Shown: positions 25,518 through 34,535 of the stretch, in pieces | Position numbering within the stretch: position 1 is the first letter of the stretch | Layout of the letters: every line of letters begins with the position of its first letter | NCBI GenBank assembly: GCA_015059685.1 | Contig: SUZW01000016.1 | Span: 1 to 42,391, forward strand | DNA length: 42,391 nt | Direction: 5' to 3' | Source: Rikenellaceae bacterium | GTDB lineage: Bacteria; Bacteroidota; Bacteroidia; Bacteroidales; Rikenellaceae | The notes under the pieces: model-generated | Databases searched by the model: none | What the model saw: only the letters and a program-made list of their open reading frames with translations | What the model was told of the DNA's origin: nothing | Program-made: the position numbers and the translations under genes

Positions 25518-26132
25518 CTACTTATTTGATGCACGAATTTGGTCAAGACGCTCGTAGAGAGCCTCCAAAACCTTGACATTCTCGACAAAGTCCTCCGTAT
25601 CCTTGTCGATAACAAAGACCTCGCCAGTGTAGTGGTTCTCGATCCAATCGTTGTAGCGATTGTTCAGACGATCGAGATAACCCACCTCGATATTCTGCTC
25701 GTAGTCACGGCCACGCTTGCAAATCTGCTTCACGAGCGTAGGCACACTCGCCTTCAGATATATCAACAAATCGGGCTGCGGGATGAGGTTTGTCGAGATA
25801 TCAAACAACTTCATATAAGTTCCGAAATCTCGTGACGACATCGAGCCCATCTGATGAAGGTTGCCCGCAAAGATATGAGCATCCTCGTAGATTGTACGGT
25901 CCTGGAAAATATCAGCCGACTTATCTGCCAACATATCCATAGTCTGACGAATACGGCTTGCAAGGAAGTGCACCTGGAACTGGAACGCCCAGCGGTTCAT
26001 ATCCTCGTAGAAGTCGTTGATATAAGGATTGTCGATATCCTCATAGTAGGCCTTGGCCCCATAATGTTTTGTCAAAATCTCGGTCAAGGTGGTCTTACCA
26101 CTACCGATGTTGCCTGCAATTGCGATATACAT
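25518..26132 (-). CDS. Deoxynucleoside kinase (dGK/dAK type)
   Basis: 204 aa. Phosphorylates a deoxynucleoside to its 5'-monophosphate in salvage. P-loop GNIGSGKTTL at residues 7-16, substrate-site EDIDNPYI, DRS-like QDRTIYEDAHIF near 78 (catalytic Asp-Arg pair), and LID-type arginines KRGRDYEQ near 140. Purine preference is guessed from similarity to bacterial dGK/dAK, not proven. It sits 20 nt after trkA. Confidence 0.92.
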   Translation of the reverse strand: MYIAIAGNIGSGKTTLTEILTKHYGAKAYYEDIDNPYINDFYEDMNRWAFQFQVHFLASRIRQTMDMLADKSADIFQDRTIYEDAHIFAGNLHQMGSMSSRDFGTYMKLFDISTNLIPQPDLLIYLKASVPTLVKQICKRGRDYEQNIEVGYLDRLNNRYNDWIENHYTGEVFVIDKDTEDFVENVKVLEALYERLDQIRASNK

Positions 26133-26152
26133 AACTAATCGTTTTTTGTTCT

Positions 26153-27490
26153 CTAATTAAAATACTCGCCTACGGTGGCTATAGCCGAAGGCATTGCAAA
26201 GACCACCACTCGGTCGTAGGCCGCTATCTCGGTCGAGCCCGAAGCGATATAGACCTTGTCGCCTCGCACGATACCGCCCACGATAACATCTGCCGGCAGC
26301 CCCAAATCTTTGATTGCCGCCTTCGTAGCCGGAGAGTTCGGCTTGACGATAAACTCCAAAACCTCGGCATCACTACCCGTCAGGCACTTTATCGCCAAGA
26401 CATCCGTTGACATCGTGAAGCGGAAGATGTTGGATGCCGACACCATCTTCTTGTTGATTATCGTATCGACACCGACGCTGTCGGCCAAGTTTATGTAGTT
26501 GAGATTTTCCACCGCAGCAATAACCTTCTTGGCACCCATACGCTTTGCCAACATTGCTGTCAGAATATTTGTCTCGCTACGGCCCGTAACCGCAACAAAG
26601 GCATCCATATTCGAGAGGCCCTCCTCCAACATAGCCTCGGTGTTACGGCCATCCTCGTTTATGATAAGTGTCTTCTCCAGCTGCTCGGCCAAACGATAGG
26701 CCTTGTCGGCATTGTACTCGATGAGTTTGATATTTACCTGTTCCTGCATCGCCTGCGCAATCTGCACACCTATACGGGAGCCACCCAAAATCATCATATT
26801 CTTGATGCGCACATCGCCCTGCCCCGACAACGCCATAATATCGCTTACCGAGTCGTGGCGAGCGATGATATAGACCATATCGCCAACCATATAGGTATCT
26901 GTGCCGTGCGGGATAATGGTCTTGCCGTCACGAGATATCGCCACCGTACGGTATGCCGCAGCCTCCTCGGGCGTAAAACTTGCCAGCTCCCTGCCCACAA
27001 GCGACGATGTAGGCTCCAAGCGGAACACCGCCAACGAGAGCTTTCCGCCCGAAAAATCGACATACTCCGTCGTCGAGGTGTGACCCAAGAGCGATATAAC
27101 CTCATCGGCCGCAATCTTCTCGGGATAGAAGAGGAAGTCGATGCCCATATTTATAAACATCTCCTTGTTGTTCGGCTCGAGGTACTCGTTGTTGTCGATA
27201 CGGGCTATAGCCTTCTTTGCTCCGAGCTGCTTGGCCATAATCGCAGCCAAGATATTGGTATTCTCGACAGGATGCACCGCAATAAAGAGGTCACACTTAC
27301 GCACCGCAGCCTTGCGCAACACCGCAAATGTCGTCGAGTCACCCTCCACGGTGATAACATCGGCAAGACTTGCCACCTCGGCCAAAGCCTTCGGCTCCGT
27401 ATCCACAACCGTAATATCGTGGCCATTTCCACTCAACATCTGCGCCAAGTGGCTGCCCATCTCTCCTACACCGGCAATTACAATCTTCAT
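26153..27490 (-). CDS. trkA: Trk potassium uptake regulatory subunit TrkA
   Basis: Cytoplasmic NAD(H)/ATP-sensing gating subunit of a Trk/Ktr K+ channel. 445 aa from the start at 27490; a longer start at 27580 would place codons across the promoter and the heptamer repeats and is rejected. Two tandem RCK units: the first Rossmann fold begins IVIAGVGEMGSHLAQ, the second MMILGGSRIGVQIAQ (near 230), each with a TrkA_C domain after it. The membrane partner TrkH is not in this window. It heads the six-gene run ending with the zinc-ribbon gene. Confidence 0.93.
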   Translation of the reverse strand: MKIVIAGVGEMGSHLAQMLSGNGHDITVVDTEPKALAEVASLADVITVEGDSTTFAVLRKAAVRKCDLFIAVHPVENTNILAAIMAKQLGAKKAIARIDNNEYLEPNNKEMFINMGIDFLFYPEKIAADEVISLLGHTSTTEYVDFSGGKLSLAVFRLEPTSSLVGRELASFTPEEAAAYRTVAISRDGKTIIPHGTDTYMVGDMVYIIARHDSVSDIMALSGQGDVRIKNMMILGGSRIGVQIAQAMQEQVNIKLIEYNADKAYRLAEQLEKTLIINEDGRNTEAMLEEGLSNMDAFVAVTGRSETNILTAMLAKRMGAKKVIAAVENLNYINLADSVGVDTIINKKMVSASNIFRFTMSTDVLAIKCLTGSDAEVLEFIVKPNSPATKAAIKDLGLPADVIVGGIVRGDKVYIASGSTEIAAYDRVVVFAMPSAIATVGEYFN

Positions 27491-27533
27491 AGTCGCTTGA
27501 TTACATAATGCACCATTTGTGCAATTTACTCTA

Positions 27534-27541
27534 CAAAGATA
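27534..27541 (-). promoter_or_regulatory. -7 element of the trkA operon
   Basis: CAAAGATA, i.e. TATCTTTG on the minus strand, 44 nt from the trkA ATG. The expected -33 zone falls in the heptamer repeat just upstream and has no exact TTTG at 19-21 nt. Confidence 0.6.
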
Positions 27542-27549
27542 TACAAAAT

Positions 27550-27582
27550 AATTGACAATTGACGAATTAACAATTGACAATT
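27550..27582. repeat. Heptanucleotide tandem repeat, AATTGTC family, copy 2 (inverted)
   Basis: On the plus strand: AATTGAC, AATTGACG, AATTAAC, AATTGAC, AATT. Read on the minus strand this equals the AATTGTC units at 2833-2857, with the same flanking CCTTT. It occupies the -33 region of the trkA promoter. Confidence 0.8.
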
Positions 27583-27633
27583 AAAGGAAATTTTTATATA
27601 AATGGGTTAAAATACCAATAATCAGTAAGAAAT

Positions 27634-27662
27634 AAGGGCGACACCTATTCGGTATCACCCTT
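27634..27662 (-). terminator. Terminator of the ppiD operon
   Basis: Imperfect 12-bp stem AAGGGCGACACC / GGTATCACCCTT with loop TATTC, followed on the minus strand by a moderately T-rich tail; 22 nt after the ppiD stop. Confidence 0.7.
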
Positions 27663-27683
27663 ACTCTTTTCACTATTCTTTGT

Positions 27684-29723
27684 TTAGAAATAGCCCACTG
27701 TCAAGTCCTTGACATCAGCCTGCTCCTGTACTGCCCAGATTGCACGGCGTGATGCCATAGCCTCAGCCTCGGCCTGCGCCTTAACACGCTCGGCATCTAG
27801 AGTCTGTGCCTCCTCGGTTGCAACCTCATCGACAACAACTACATACGCACCACTTGCGCCCTCAATAACAGGGAGCAACGAGCCTGTATTCTCGGCTGTA
27901 ACCGAAGCGATAGCACCCAAAACGCGTGGCTCAACACCCAAGCCCTGGATGTAGTATGCCGAGCTCTTTGCATCCTCAAACGACTCAACCTTCGAGCCTG
28001 CATTCTCGGCTACCTCCTCGAGGGTAGCACCCTGCATCTTCTCCTTCAACAGAGCAAACTTCTTCTGGCGGAGGAGCGTTCTCTTAATCTGTGTCGATAC
28101 GCTCTCGAGCGACTTATACTCACTATCGTCTATTGCTGTAACAACAGCTACAACATAGCCATCTTCCAACTTGATGATATCCGACACATCGCCTACCTTT
28201 GCCTCATTTGCCCAACGAACAACCTCCAACGAGTTTGCCAAACCTGGGATATCTCGTGAGCCCTGCTCAACATTCATCGAAGTAGGTAAAACTGACTGTG
28301 CTGCTGCGGCCTCCTCGAACTTCTCGACCGAGCCCTGTGCTGCCACCGAGAAGCGGCTGGCATCGGTATGTACGGCACGCTGTGTAGCCTGCGAAGCCTC
28401 AACCGGATAGGTCAATGTAGCAAGGCGGTAGTGCTTCTGCACATTGCCTGTACCCAAGACCTTGAAAATCTGGATAGCATTACCATAGGCAACCTTCACC
28501 ACGGCACCCCTGCGAGCCGACTTGAGGGCATCTGCAAACTCCGGAGCCAAGGTCGAATATGCAACCTTACCGAGCTTACCACCATCAGCACCTGTCTCAG
28601 CGATAGAGTGCTTTGCTGCCAACTCCGCAAAGTCGCCCTTGCCCGAGCGAACTACATTGTAGAGGCTGTCAGCCAACTCGCCATCTACATACGAGAGTAC
28701 GATATGCTGCAAGTCGAGCGAGTCAGGCACATTGCGGCTCTCGGCAACTCGTGAAGCGTACCACTCCTCACCCTTCAACTCCGGACCGTAGGTGCGACCT
28801 GCATTCAAAGCCTTTGCCTCGTCTGTGTCGAGGCTCTTGGCTGCAACAAAGGTCGAAGCAACCGAAGCGTGGCGGTTCTCACGAGAGAAGACCTTGAGGT
28901 CCTTCACCCTCGCAAACTCTGCACCAGCCTTCTTTGCCTCCTCCTCGATAGCCTTCTTATCCTCGTCGGTAGGCTCAATCTCGAAGAGAGCGTAGTTTAC
29001 TGTGCGATATGGAGTCTGCTTGTACTGCGACTTGTGAGCCTTGTAGTACTTCTTGATATCGCCCTTGCTGACAACAACGAGCGAGTCTGCGACCTTGTTG
29101 TACTTGCAAGCAACGAAACGACCCTTGTAGGTGTTGTTTGCTGCCACCAGACCCTTGTTGAGAGTCAGAGTGTTGGCATAAGCACCACCACGCACCAAGT
29201 CCATATACTTGTTCATAGCACGCTCCAAACGAGCCTGCTTGTCAATCAAAGTCCAGATGTGCTGCACCTGTGGGTTGCTCTCTGCCTGTGCCAAGAACTC
29301 TGCCACGGCTGCAACATTGTAGGTACCTGTGCGAGGGTCAGCAAAGACGCTGCCATAGACACCCGAAGGTATCTCGCCCTGCAACATAGCCTTGCGCTCT
29401 GCCTCCGAAACCACGATACCGAGGTTCTCGAAGTTAGGAACGAACACACGGTCTGCAACGAGCGACTGCCAAGTATTTGCCACAGCCTGTGCCGACTGGT
29501 CGTAGTCAAACGAATCGCCACCCATCTGTGTCTTAACATCGTCATAAGCGGCAAGGAACTCCGAGTAGAGTACCTCCTCGCCATCAATTTCGCCAACCTC
29601 CGGATCGTTGCCCGAGAAGCCCATCTCTGTCTTCAACGAGAGGATAAATGCCAAAAGCGCACCACCGATAATAACCGAAAGAAGCACGCCAAATTGGGTT
29701 CTTAAAGTGTTCAAACTTATCAT
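27684..29723 (-). CDS. PpiD/SurA-like peptidyl-prolyl isomerase, membrane-anchored chaperone
   Basis: Periplasmic folding factor of 679 aa held in the inner membrane by one N-terminal helix (FGVLLSVIIGGALLAFILSL, residues 11-30). An SurA_N-like helical region follows (to about 200). The central parvulin domain, around 330-430, is recognisable from SLDLQHIVLSYVDGELADSL, FAELAAKHSIAETGADGGKL and LAPEFADALKSARRGAVV. A second, degenerate isomerase-like and helical part makes up the C-terminus. It is longer than E. coli PpiD (623). It lies 105 nt after the corC-like gene and has its own -7 element. Likely client set: outer-membrane proteins such as the OMP encoded upstream. Confidence 0.92.
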   Translation of the reverse strand: MISLNTLRTQFGVLLSVIIGGALLAFILSLKTEMGFSGNDPEVGEIDGEEVLYSEFLAAYDDVKTQMGGDSFDYDQSAQAVANTWQSLVADRVFVPNFENLGIVVSEAERKAMLQGEIPSGVYGSVFADPRTGTYNVAAVAEFLAQAESNPQVQHIWTLIDKQARLERAMNKYMDLVRGGAYANTLTLNKGLVAANNTYKGRFVACKYNKVADSLVVVSKGDIKKYYKAHKSQYKQTPYRTVNYALFEIEPTDEDKKAIEEEAKKAGAEFARVKDLKVFSRENRHASVASTFVAAKSLDTDEAKALNAGRTYGPELKGEEWYASRVAESRNVPDSLDLQHIVLSYVDGELADSLYNVVRSGKGDFAELAAKHSIAETGADGGKLGKVAYSTLAPEFADALKSARRGAVVKVAYGNAIQIFKVLGTGNVQKHYRLATLTYPVEASQATQRAVHTDASRFSVAAQGSVEKFEEAAAAQSVLPTSMNVEQGSRDIPGLANSLEVVRWANEAKVGDVSDIIKLEDGYVVAVVTAIDDSEYKSLESVSTQIKRTLLRQKKFALLKEKMQGATLEEVAENAGSKVESFEDAKSSAYYIQGLGVEPRVLGAIASVTAENTGSLLPVIEGASGAYVVVVDEVATEEAQTLDAERVKAQAEAEAMASRRAIWAVQEQADVKDLTVGYF

Positions 29724-29762
29724 AACAATCTATTTTTAATTAAATTTTCGTCGTTTAACCTC

Positions 29763-29770
29763 CAAAGGTA
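29763..29770 (-). promoter_or_regulatory. -7 element upstream of ppiD
   Basis: CAAAGGTA, i.e. TACCTTTG on the minus strand, 40 nt from the ppiD ATG. No proper -33 TTTG was found. Confidence 0.5.
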
Positions 29771-29828
29771 GGAATTTTATTTCAAAAAATACGCTTTTTG
29801 TTCGTTTTTTTATCCCCGCCAGCTCTTT

Positions 29829-31100
29829 TTATCGCAGCAGCTCAACCTTCGCCAACTCTATGCGTGAACGAGTCATGCGTAAAATCTTGATACGCAAACC
29901 ATCAAACTCCATCACCGTGCCTGCCGTAGGCAGCTCCTCATAACGGGAGATGATGTAGCCCGCAAGTGTATCATACTCATCACTTTCGGCAATATCGAGG
30001 TGATATTTCTCGTTGAGATAATCGACATCCAAACGGCACGAAAATACAAACTCCCGCTTCGAGAGCTGCTTCTCGACCATATCGGGTTTGTCGTGCTCGT
30101 CTTCAATCTCTCCAAATATCTGTTCCAACACATCTTCGAGCGATATGATGCCCGCCGTGCCTCCAAACTCGTCTATCACAACAGCGATACTGCTCTTGCG
30201 CTTGATAAACTGCGTAAGCATATCCTGCAGTGGCATAGTCTCGGCAACATAATCGACCTTCATCAAGACCTCCTCGATACTCTTCGGGTTCTCGAAAAGG
30301 CTCTTCGAATTGACATAGCCCACAATATTATCTATCGAGCCCTGCCACACAAAAATACGGGAGTACATCGTATCGACAAAACGGGCCGAGAGCTCCTCTA
30401 TCGAGCACTCATCCATATCTACCGCCTCGACATCAACACGCGACACCATAGCATCCCTCACTCGCAAATCGGCAAAGTCGAGGGCGTTTTGAAACATCTT
30501 GATGTCGTTGTCCGACTCGGTAGGTGTCTCTGCAGAGCTATTCTCCAAGAGGTTTTCGAGGTCACTGCGGTCGAACTCAATATGTAGTTCCGCCTCACCC
30601 GGCTTGCGACCGACCAAGCGCATCATCTTATACGAGAGCCAAGTCGTAGCACGAGATATAGGATAGAGCAACAGATAGAAGATATACATCACGGGCGAGA
30701 GGTAACGATAGTAGAAGTTGGGGTTGTTGCGCATCAGCGACTTCGGCAGATACTCGCCCAAGAAGAGGATAATGATAGTCGGAATAACCGTCTCGATAAC
30801 TATCGACCACTCCGCCACAGATTGCCAGCCCAGCAACTTGGCTATCTCACGCAACACCAACGACAAGCACATCGTATAGACGACCAACACGATGTTGTTA
30901 CCCACCAGGATTGTGGTTATATACTCGCCCTGATGTCGAGCAAAGAGTCCGGCAATATAGTCGAAGAGGCGGCTCTGCTTGCGGTCTATCTCGAGTTTCA
31001 GTCGGTTTTTATTCAAAAACGCAATCTCCATACCCGAGAAGAATGCCGACAAAGCTATTGTCACCACTACAAGTACCGAGGCTATGTATATATTATCCAT
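29829..31100 (-). CDS. CNNM/CorC-HlyC family transporter (DUF21-CBS-CorC_HlyC)
   Basis: 423 aa inner-membrane protein. The DUF21 domain carries four hydrophobic helices (starting YIASVLVVVTIALSAFFSG; then ITTILVGNNIVLVVYTM; TVIPTIIILFLGEYLPKSL; YRYLSPVMYIFYLLLYPI). A CBS pair spans about 205-330 (VRDAMVSRVDVEAV, SSIAVVIDEFGGTAGIISLEDVLE), and the C-terminal CorC_HlyC domain is from about 345. Homologues are linked to Mg/Co efflux or are simply called hemolysins; true haemolytic activity is not implied. It begins 6 nt after lptC. Confidence 0.92.
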   Translation of the reverse strand: MDNIYIASVLVVVTIALSAFFSGMEIAFLNKNRLKLEIDRKQSRLFDYIAGLFARHQGEYITTILVGNNIVLVVYTMCLSLVLREIAKLLGWQSVAEWSIVIETVIPTIIILFLGEYLPKSLMRNNPNFYYRYLSPVMYIFYLLLYPISRATTWLSYKMMRLVGRKPGEAELHIEFDRSDLENLLENSSAETPTESDNDIKMFQNALDFADLRVRDAMVSRVDVEAVDMDECSIEELSARFVDTMYSRIFVWQGSIDNIVGYVNSKSLFENPKSIEEVLMKVDYVAETMPLQDMLTQFIKRKSSIAVVIDEFGGTAGIISLEDVLEQIFGEIEDEHDKPDMVEKQLSKREFVFSCRLDVDYLNEKYHLDIAESDEYDTLAGYIISRYEELPTAGTVMEFDGLRIKILRMTRSRIELAKVELLR

Positions 31101-31106
31101 AATGCG

Positions 31107-31727
31107 CTACTTCTCTCTATTATCTGTCTTCTTCTCTTCGTCGGCCCCCTGTTCCTCACGCAGTTGCTCGGTATCGACCTGCATCTTCCCCTTCCAGCGA
31201 CGGAAACGAGGCTCATTCATATCCTCATCCGACTCGAAGCCCTCTCCAATGAGTTCGTCGGTATCGGTAACGAGTTTTGTATCTACATTCGAGTAGATGC
31301 GTTTGGTTTGCGAGTTCCAAAAGAGCTGTTGCGTATAGAGTCGTGTGCCATCGTGCTTTGTCACGACAACATCGCCCTTTGCCTCCCACAATTTTCGGTT
31401 TTCGTAGTATATGGCGTAGTTGGCGACCAACACGGCATTCACCGTCGTAAGCGAGTCGTCTTGGTAGGTCGTAATGGATATGCCCTTTCGGAACTCACGA
31501 TAGGGATCACGACCCAACATATAGCCCTCGAGCAGTGGCGTTTTGAAGTGGTAGGACTTGCGACCATTCTCCGACATCACGATTGTCAAATTCTCGCTCT
31601 CCTCGGTCATAATCGCATCCAACGACTCCTCCGCCGTCTTGGGTTTGCTCTTGCACGAGAACAGCAAGATAGCACTTCCCATAAACAGAAGTGCTACCAT
31701 CGCTACTCTATGCAGTGCCACCGACAT
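31107..31727 (-). CDS. lptC: LPS export ABC transporter periplasmic protein LptC
   Basis: 206 aa. A short hydrophobic N-terminus with lipobox LFSC (Cys25) makes it a lipoprotein in this phylum, whereas E. coli LptC has a transmembrane anchor. The beta-jellyroll LptC repeats are visible as ENLTIVMSENGRKSYHFKTP, YYENRKLWEAKGDVVVTKHD and QLFWNSQTKRIYSNVDTKLV. It relays lipopolysaccharide from LptBFG toward LptA. Placement between the TPR gene and the corC-like gene is the usual Bacteroidales order. Confidence 0.9.
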   Translation of the reverse strand: MSVALHRVAMVALLFMGSAILLFSCKSKPKTAEESLDAIMTEESENLTIVMSENGRKSYHFKTPLLEGYMLGRDPYREFRKGISITTYQDDSLTTVNAVLVANYAIYYENRKLWEAKGDVVVTKHDGTRLYTQQLFWNSQTKRIYSNVDTKLVTDTDELIGEGFESDEDMNEPRFRRWKGKMQVDTEQLREEQGADEEKKTDNREK

Positions 31728-31755
31728 ATACTATATATAATATGGCGGCTACAAA

Positions 31756-33120
31756 CTATTGCGCACGATAACGAACTCGTGTCGATAAACCCTTACCAAG
31801 TCCGCAGGTGATAGTATAAGGGGCATCCTCCTTCAACTCCGCAAAGAAGCACTCCTCGGCAGTTGGGAAGACAGCACGATAGCTTGCTGCCAAATTCTTG
31901 GCATTCGTTGCCACCGCAGCATCAGTCACCTCCAAAAGCGGAATAGCCTTCTGCAAGAGGTCGTATGCCAACCAATATACCGAGTGCTTTGCCAACTCCG
32001 AACCGCAATCCTTGGCTCCAACAACATAGCACTGTGCCAAGAAGTAGAGGGCCAAACCATCGTCGTCGGTATCGTCGATGTTTATAGACTCGTTGAAGGC
32101 CTGAACAGCCGCAGCGTAGTTGTTTGCTGTCATCTCGAGAATACCGATACGAGCCAACAGCTTCTCACGCTCCTCGGCTACGGTCTCCTTTGCCAACGCC
32201 TCACGGAGATACTGGTTTGCCTTCTCAAAGTTCTTCTTATTCTGGAAGACCTGTGCAAGCAACATCGCAACACTCGACTGTGGATTTACGCCATAGTAGA
32301 GCTCACCCACCGAGAGGAAGAAGTCACTCTCGCAGTTGGCCTTGGCCATAAGTTGGAACACCTGCGCCAAGAGAGCCTCATCGTTTGGCGAAGCGGCAAC
32401 TTTAGGCTCAAATATCTTCTGCAGGTTCTCGCACGAAGCGGCACCACTCATACCGAAGCAGCTCTCAAACTGGTTCTTGAAGTCGAGCTGCGAAGGGTCG
32501 ATATTTGCAAAGTGCTTTGCGTTTGCATCGTAGGCATTTACGATGGTCATAGCATCAACGATATCGTTGGTGTAGTCGTCGCACAAGTTCTTGAAATAGA
32601 TTGCTACCAACTCAGGATCGGCAACACCATTAGCCTCAACCTGTGCTGCAATAGCTGCCTCGAAGTCGGCACGGATACCCTCACGGTCGCTCTCACGATA
32701 GGTCAAGTGCTCACGAGCCTTGCGGTCGAGTATGTAGGCCTTGCCACGCTTTGGATGCGAGCCAAAATGCACCAAACGAATATCGTAGAGCAAGAGCAGC
32801 GAATCTACATAGCCATTTTTCTCGGCCAACGAACGGGCACGATTTACCTTCTGCTTGTAGAGTTTGATACCATTAGCGTAGATGTTCTCCGACGCTGAAG
32901 GGCAGTTCTGCAACAGCTGCTGCAGATACTTTGCTGCCTGTCCATAGTTGCGATTTGCAAGCTCCTCCTTGAGGAAGGTCGAAGCCAAGATATTGTCTCG
33001 ACGCTGTTCCGGAGTCTCGCCCCACTTGGCATACTGTGGGTCGCTAAAATCTTGTGCCGAAGCACTGCTTGCCACAAGGGCAAACACCAATCCAAGGATA
33101 ATCTTCGATATTTTCATCAT
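31756..33120 (-). CDS. Secreted tetratricopeptide-repeat protein
   Basis: 454 aa from the MMKISKI start at 33120, which gives a clean Sec signal (to SSASAQ); a start at 33147 would only add hydrophilic residues before it. The rest is alpha-helical, with TPR-like pairs best seen near 290-400 (FEKANQYLREALAKE, NYAAAVQAFNESINIDDTDD, DGLALYFLAQCYVVGA). It is conserved next to the OMP and lptC genes in Bacteroidales; the function is unknown. Presumed periplasmic, perhaps a scaffold for envelope assembly. Confidence 0.87.
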   Translation of the reverse strand: MMKISKIILGLVFALVASSASAQDFSDPQYAKWGETPEQRRDNILASTFLKEELANRNYGQAAKYLQQLLQNCPSASENIYANGIKLYKQKVNRARSLAEKNGYVDSLLLLYDIRLVHFGSHPKRGKAYILDRKAREHLTYRESDREGIRADFEAAIAAQVEANGVADPELVAIYFKNLCDDYTNDIVDAMTIVNAYDANAKHFANIDPSQLDFKNQFESCFGMSGAASCENLQKIFEPKVAASPNDEALLAQVFQLMAKANCESDFFLSVGELYYGVNPQSSVAMLLAQVFQNKKNFEKANQYLREALAKETVAEEREKLLARIGILEMTANNYAAAVQAFNESINIDDTDDDGLALYFLAQCYVVGAKDCGSELAKHSVYWLAYDLLQKAIPLLEVTDAAVATNAKNLAASYRAVFPTAEECFFAELKEDAPYTITCGLGKGLSTRVRYRAQ

Positions 33121-33149
33121 ATTATAGTTTTTGTTAAAATCTCTCATCT

Positions 33150-34535
33150 TTAATCATACTTCGGACGAACAAACCAGTAGTCCTCGCCAAAGAGCGAGAA
33201 GCCGAGTCCGATTTTGAAGTAGTCCTGTCGTATCATTCCCACTCTCTCGCCCACGCTGTTTATCACCGAGGCGTGCGAGCCACGCAGACCATACTCGAAA
33301 CATACATCTATGGAACTTGTGCCCATAAACTTCAACGGGAAGCCAAAGCCCGCTGTAACAGCCATCTGCTGAATGCGCTGGCCATTGTAGGCCTGGTAGT
33401 AATCGCCCCAACGATATCCCACACGATACGAGATACGCCTCAAGTAGTTGCGGGCATCGAAACGGTTTGGCGTGTAGGAGAAGCCCAACTTTGCGGTGTG
33501 GGTATCTACATACTGCACCTTAAGACCATTATTTACCGCCTCGGAGAAGTGGTCGTTGCTACTACCCCACGCCTGGAACTCATACTCGAGGGCTGCAGCA
33601 AACTTCGGGTCGTGGTACATAAATCCCGCACGAGCCATGTGTGGCAGTCGCATCTGGCCATCCTTATTCTCGTAGAAGGTCTGGGTCGAGTAGGTATTAT
33701 TCAGAACGATAGACTTTGTAATCTTATTGCGCAGGTGGCCGCCATAGTCGTATGTCGCACCAAAAGTGAGCATACGCTTCTCGTTCGAGATGATATTCCA
33801 CTGCAGGCCGACCTGGAACTTAAAGTCCGAAATGGCATACTCGTCGGCACCAATGACCGAGTAGAATGAGTTTTCGCCCACAAAGTTGTTATCCACGGCA
33901 GCGGTGTAGTTGTGGTTTATCTTACCCCAATAGTACTTTGCCGCCACGCCTATCGAGAAGTTCTTGAATGGCTCCCATCCGATACCGAGTTTCACCTCCG
34001 TGACATCGCCATCGCCCGAATAGGTGTATGATGCTGCGCCCACATTTCCTGCAATCTCGTCGCTCTGGTCAAGGAACGACATCTTGTAGCCCACGCTGCT
34101 ATACGGCATCAGGCTCACACCGATACCGAGTCGCTTTGCCACCGGGAACTGTACGGCTATCTCGTGGAAGTTTATCGTATTCTTGCCATTCTTGGCCGTT
34201 GTATAGGCCCCCGACGAGTCGTACTGACGCTGTGCGTTCTGCAAGAAGTTACCCTCGGCACCAAACCCGAAGATAAAACTCTTGGGTAGCGTTGCACTAT
34301 ATCCTGCCGGATTTATCATACTCGGCATCTGCGCACTGCGCCACGCCACACCCGTACCACCCATGGCACGCATAGGTGTTGCTCCGATGGTCTGTAGCTC
34401 TCCGATGCCGAACATCGTATATGGCGAATATGCCGTAACGGCAGCACCACCCTGTGCCGAGGCCTGTGACAGACCAAACGCCACAACAAACAGTGCTACG
34501 ACCGACAGAAATCTATATGTTGCCCTTCTTGACAT
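33150..34535 (-). CDS. Outer-membrane beta-barrel protein (FadL/PorV-like)
   Basis: 461 aa from the MSRRATYR start at 34535, which overlaps the 3' end of coaX by 23 nt; an in-frame start at 34553 overlaps more. Signal peptide ending SQASAQ. The mature part has alternating hydrophobic/aromatic strands typical of a barrel: SPYTMFGIGEL, FSIGVAAKYYWGKINHNYTA, YRVGYRWGDYYQAY, and the terminal strand DYFKIGLGFSLFGEDYWF. The N-terminal SPYTMFGIGE...MGGTGVA motif is shared by FadL-like Bacteroidetes proteins. Located directly after coaX, as in many Bacteroidales. Confidence 0.88.
   Translation of the reverse strand: MSRRATYRFLSVVALFVVAFGLSQASAQGGAAVTAYSPYTMFGIGELQTIGATPMRAMGGTGVAWRSAQMPSMINPAGYSATLPKSFIFGFGAEGNFLQNAQRQYDSSGAYTTAKNGKNTINFHEIAVQFPVAKRLGIGVSLMPYSSVGYKMSFLDQSDEIAGNVGAASYTYSGDGDVTEVKLGIGWEPFKNFSIGVAAKYYWGKINHNYTAAVDNNFVGENSFYSVIGADEYAISDFKFQVGLQWNIISNEKRMLTFGATYDYGGHLRNKITKSIVLNNTYSTQTFYENKDGQMRLPHMARAGFMYHDPKFAAALEYEFQAWGSSNDHFSEAVNNGLKVQYVDTHTAKLGFSYTPNRFDARNYLRRISYRVGYRWGDYYQAYNGQRIQQMAVTAGFGFPLKFMGTSSIDVCFEYGLRGSHASVINSVGERVGMIRQDYFKIGLGFSLFGEDYWFVRPKYD

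Noticed and set aside
29829..31100. Hemolysin
   Set aside because: The DUF21-CBS-CorC_HlyC architecture is that of CNNM/CorC ion-transport proteins; the hemolysin label is historical.
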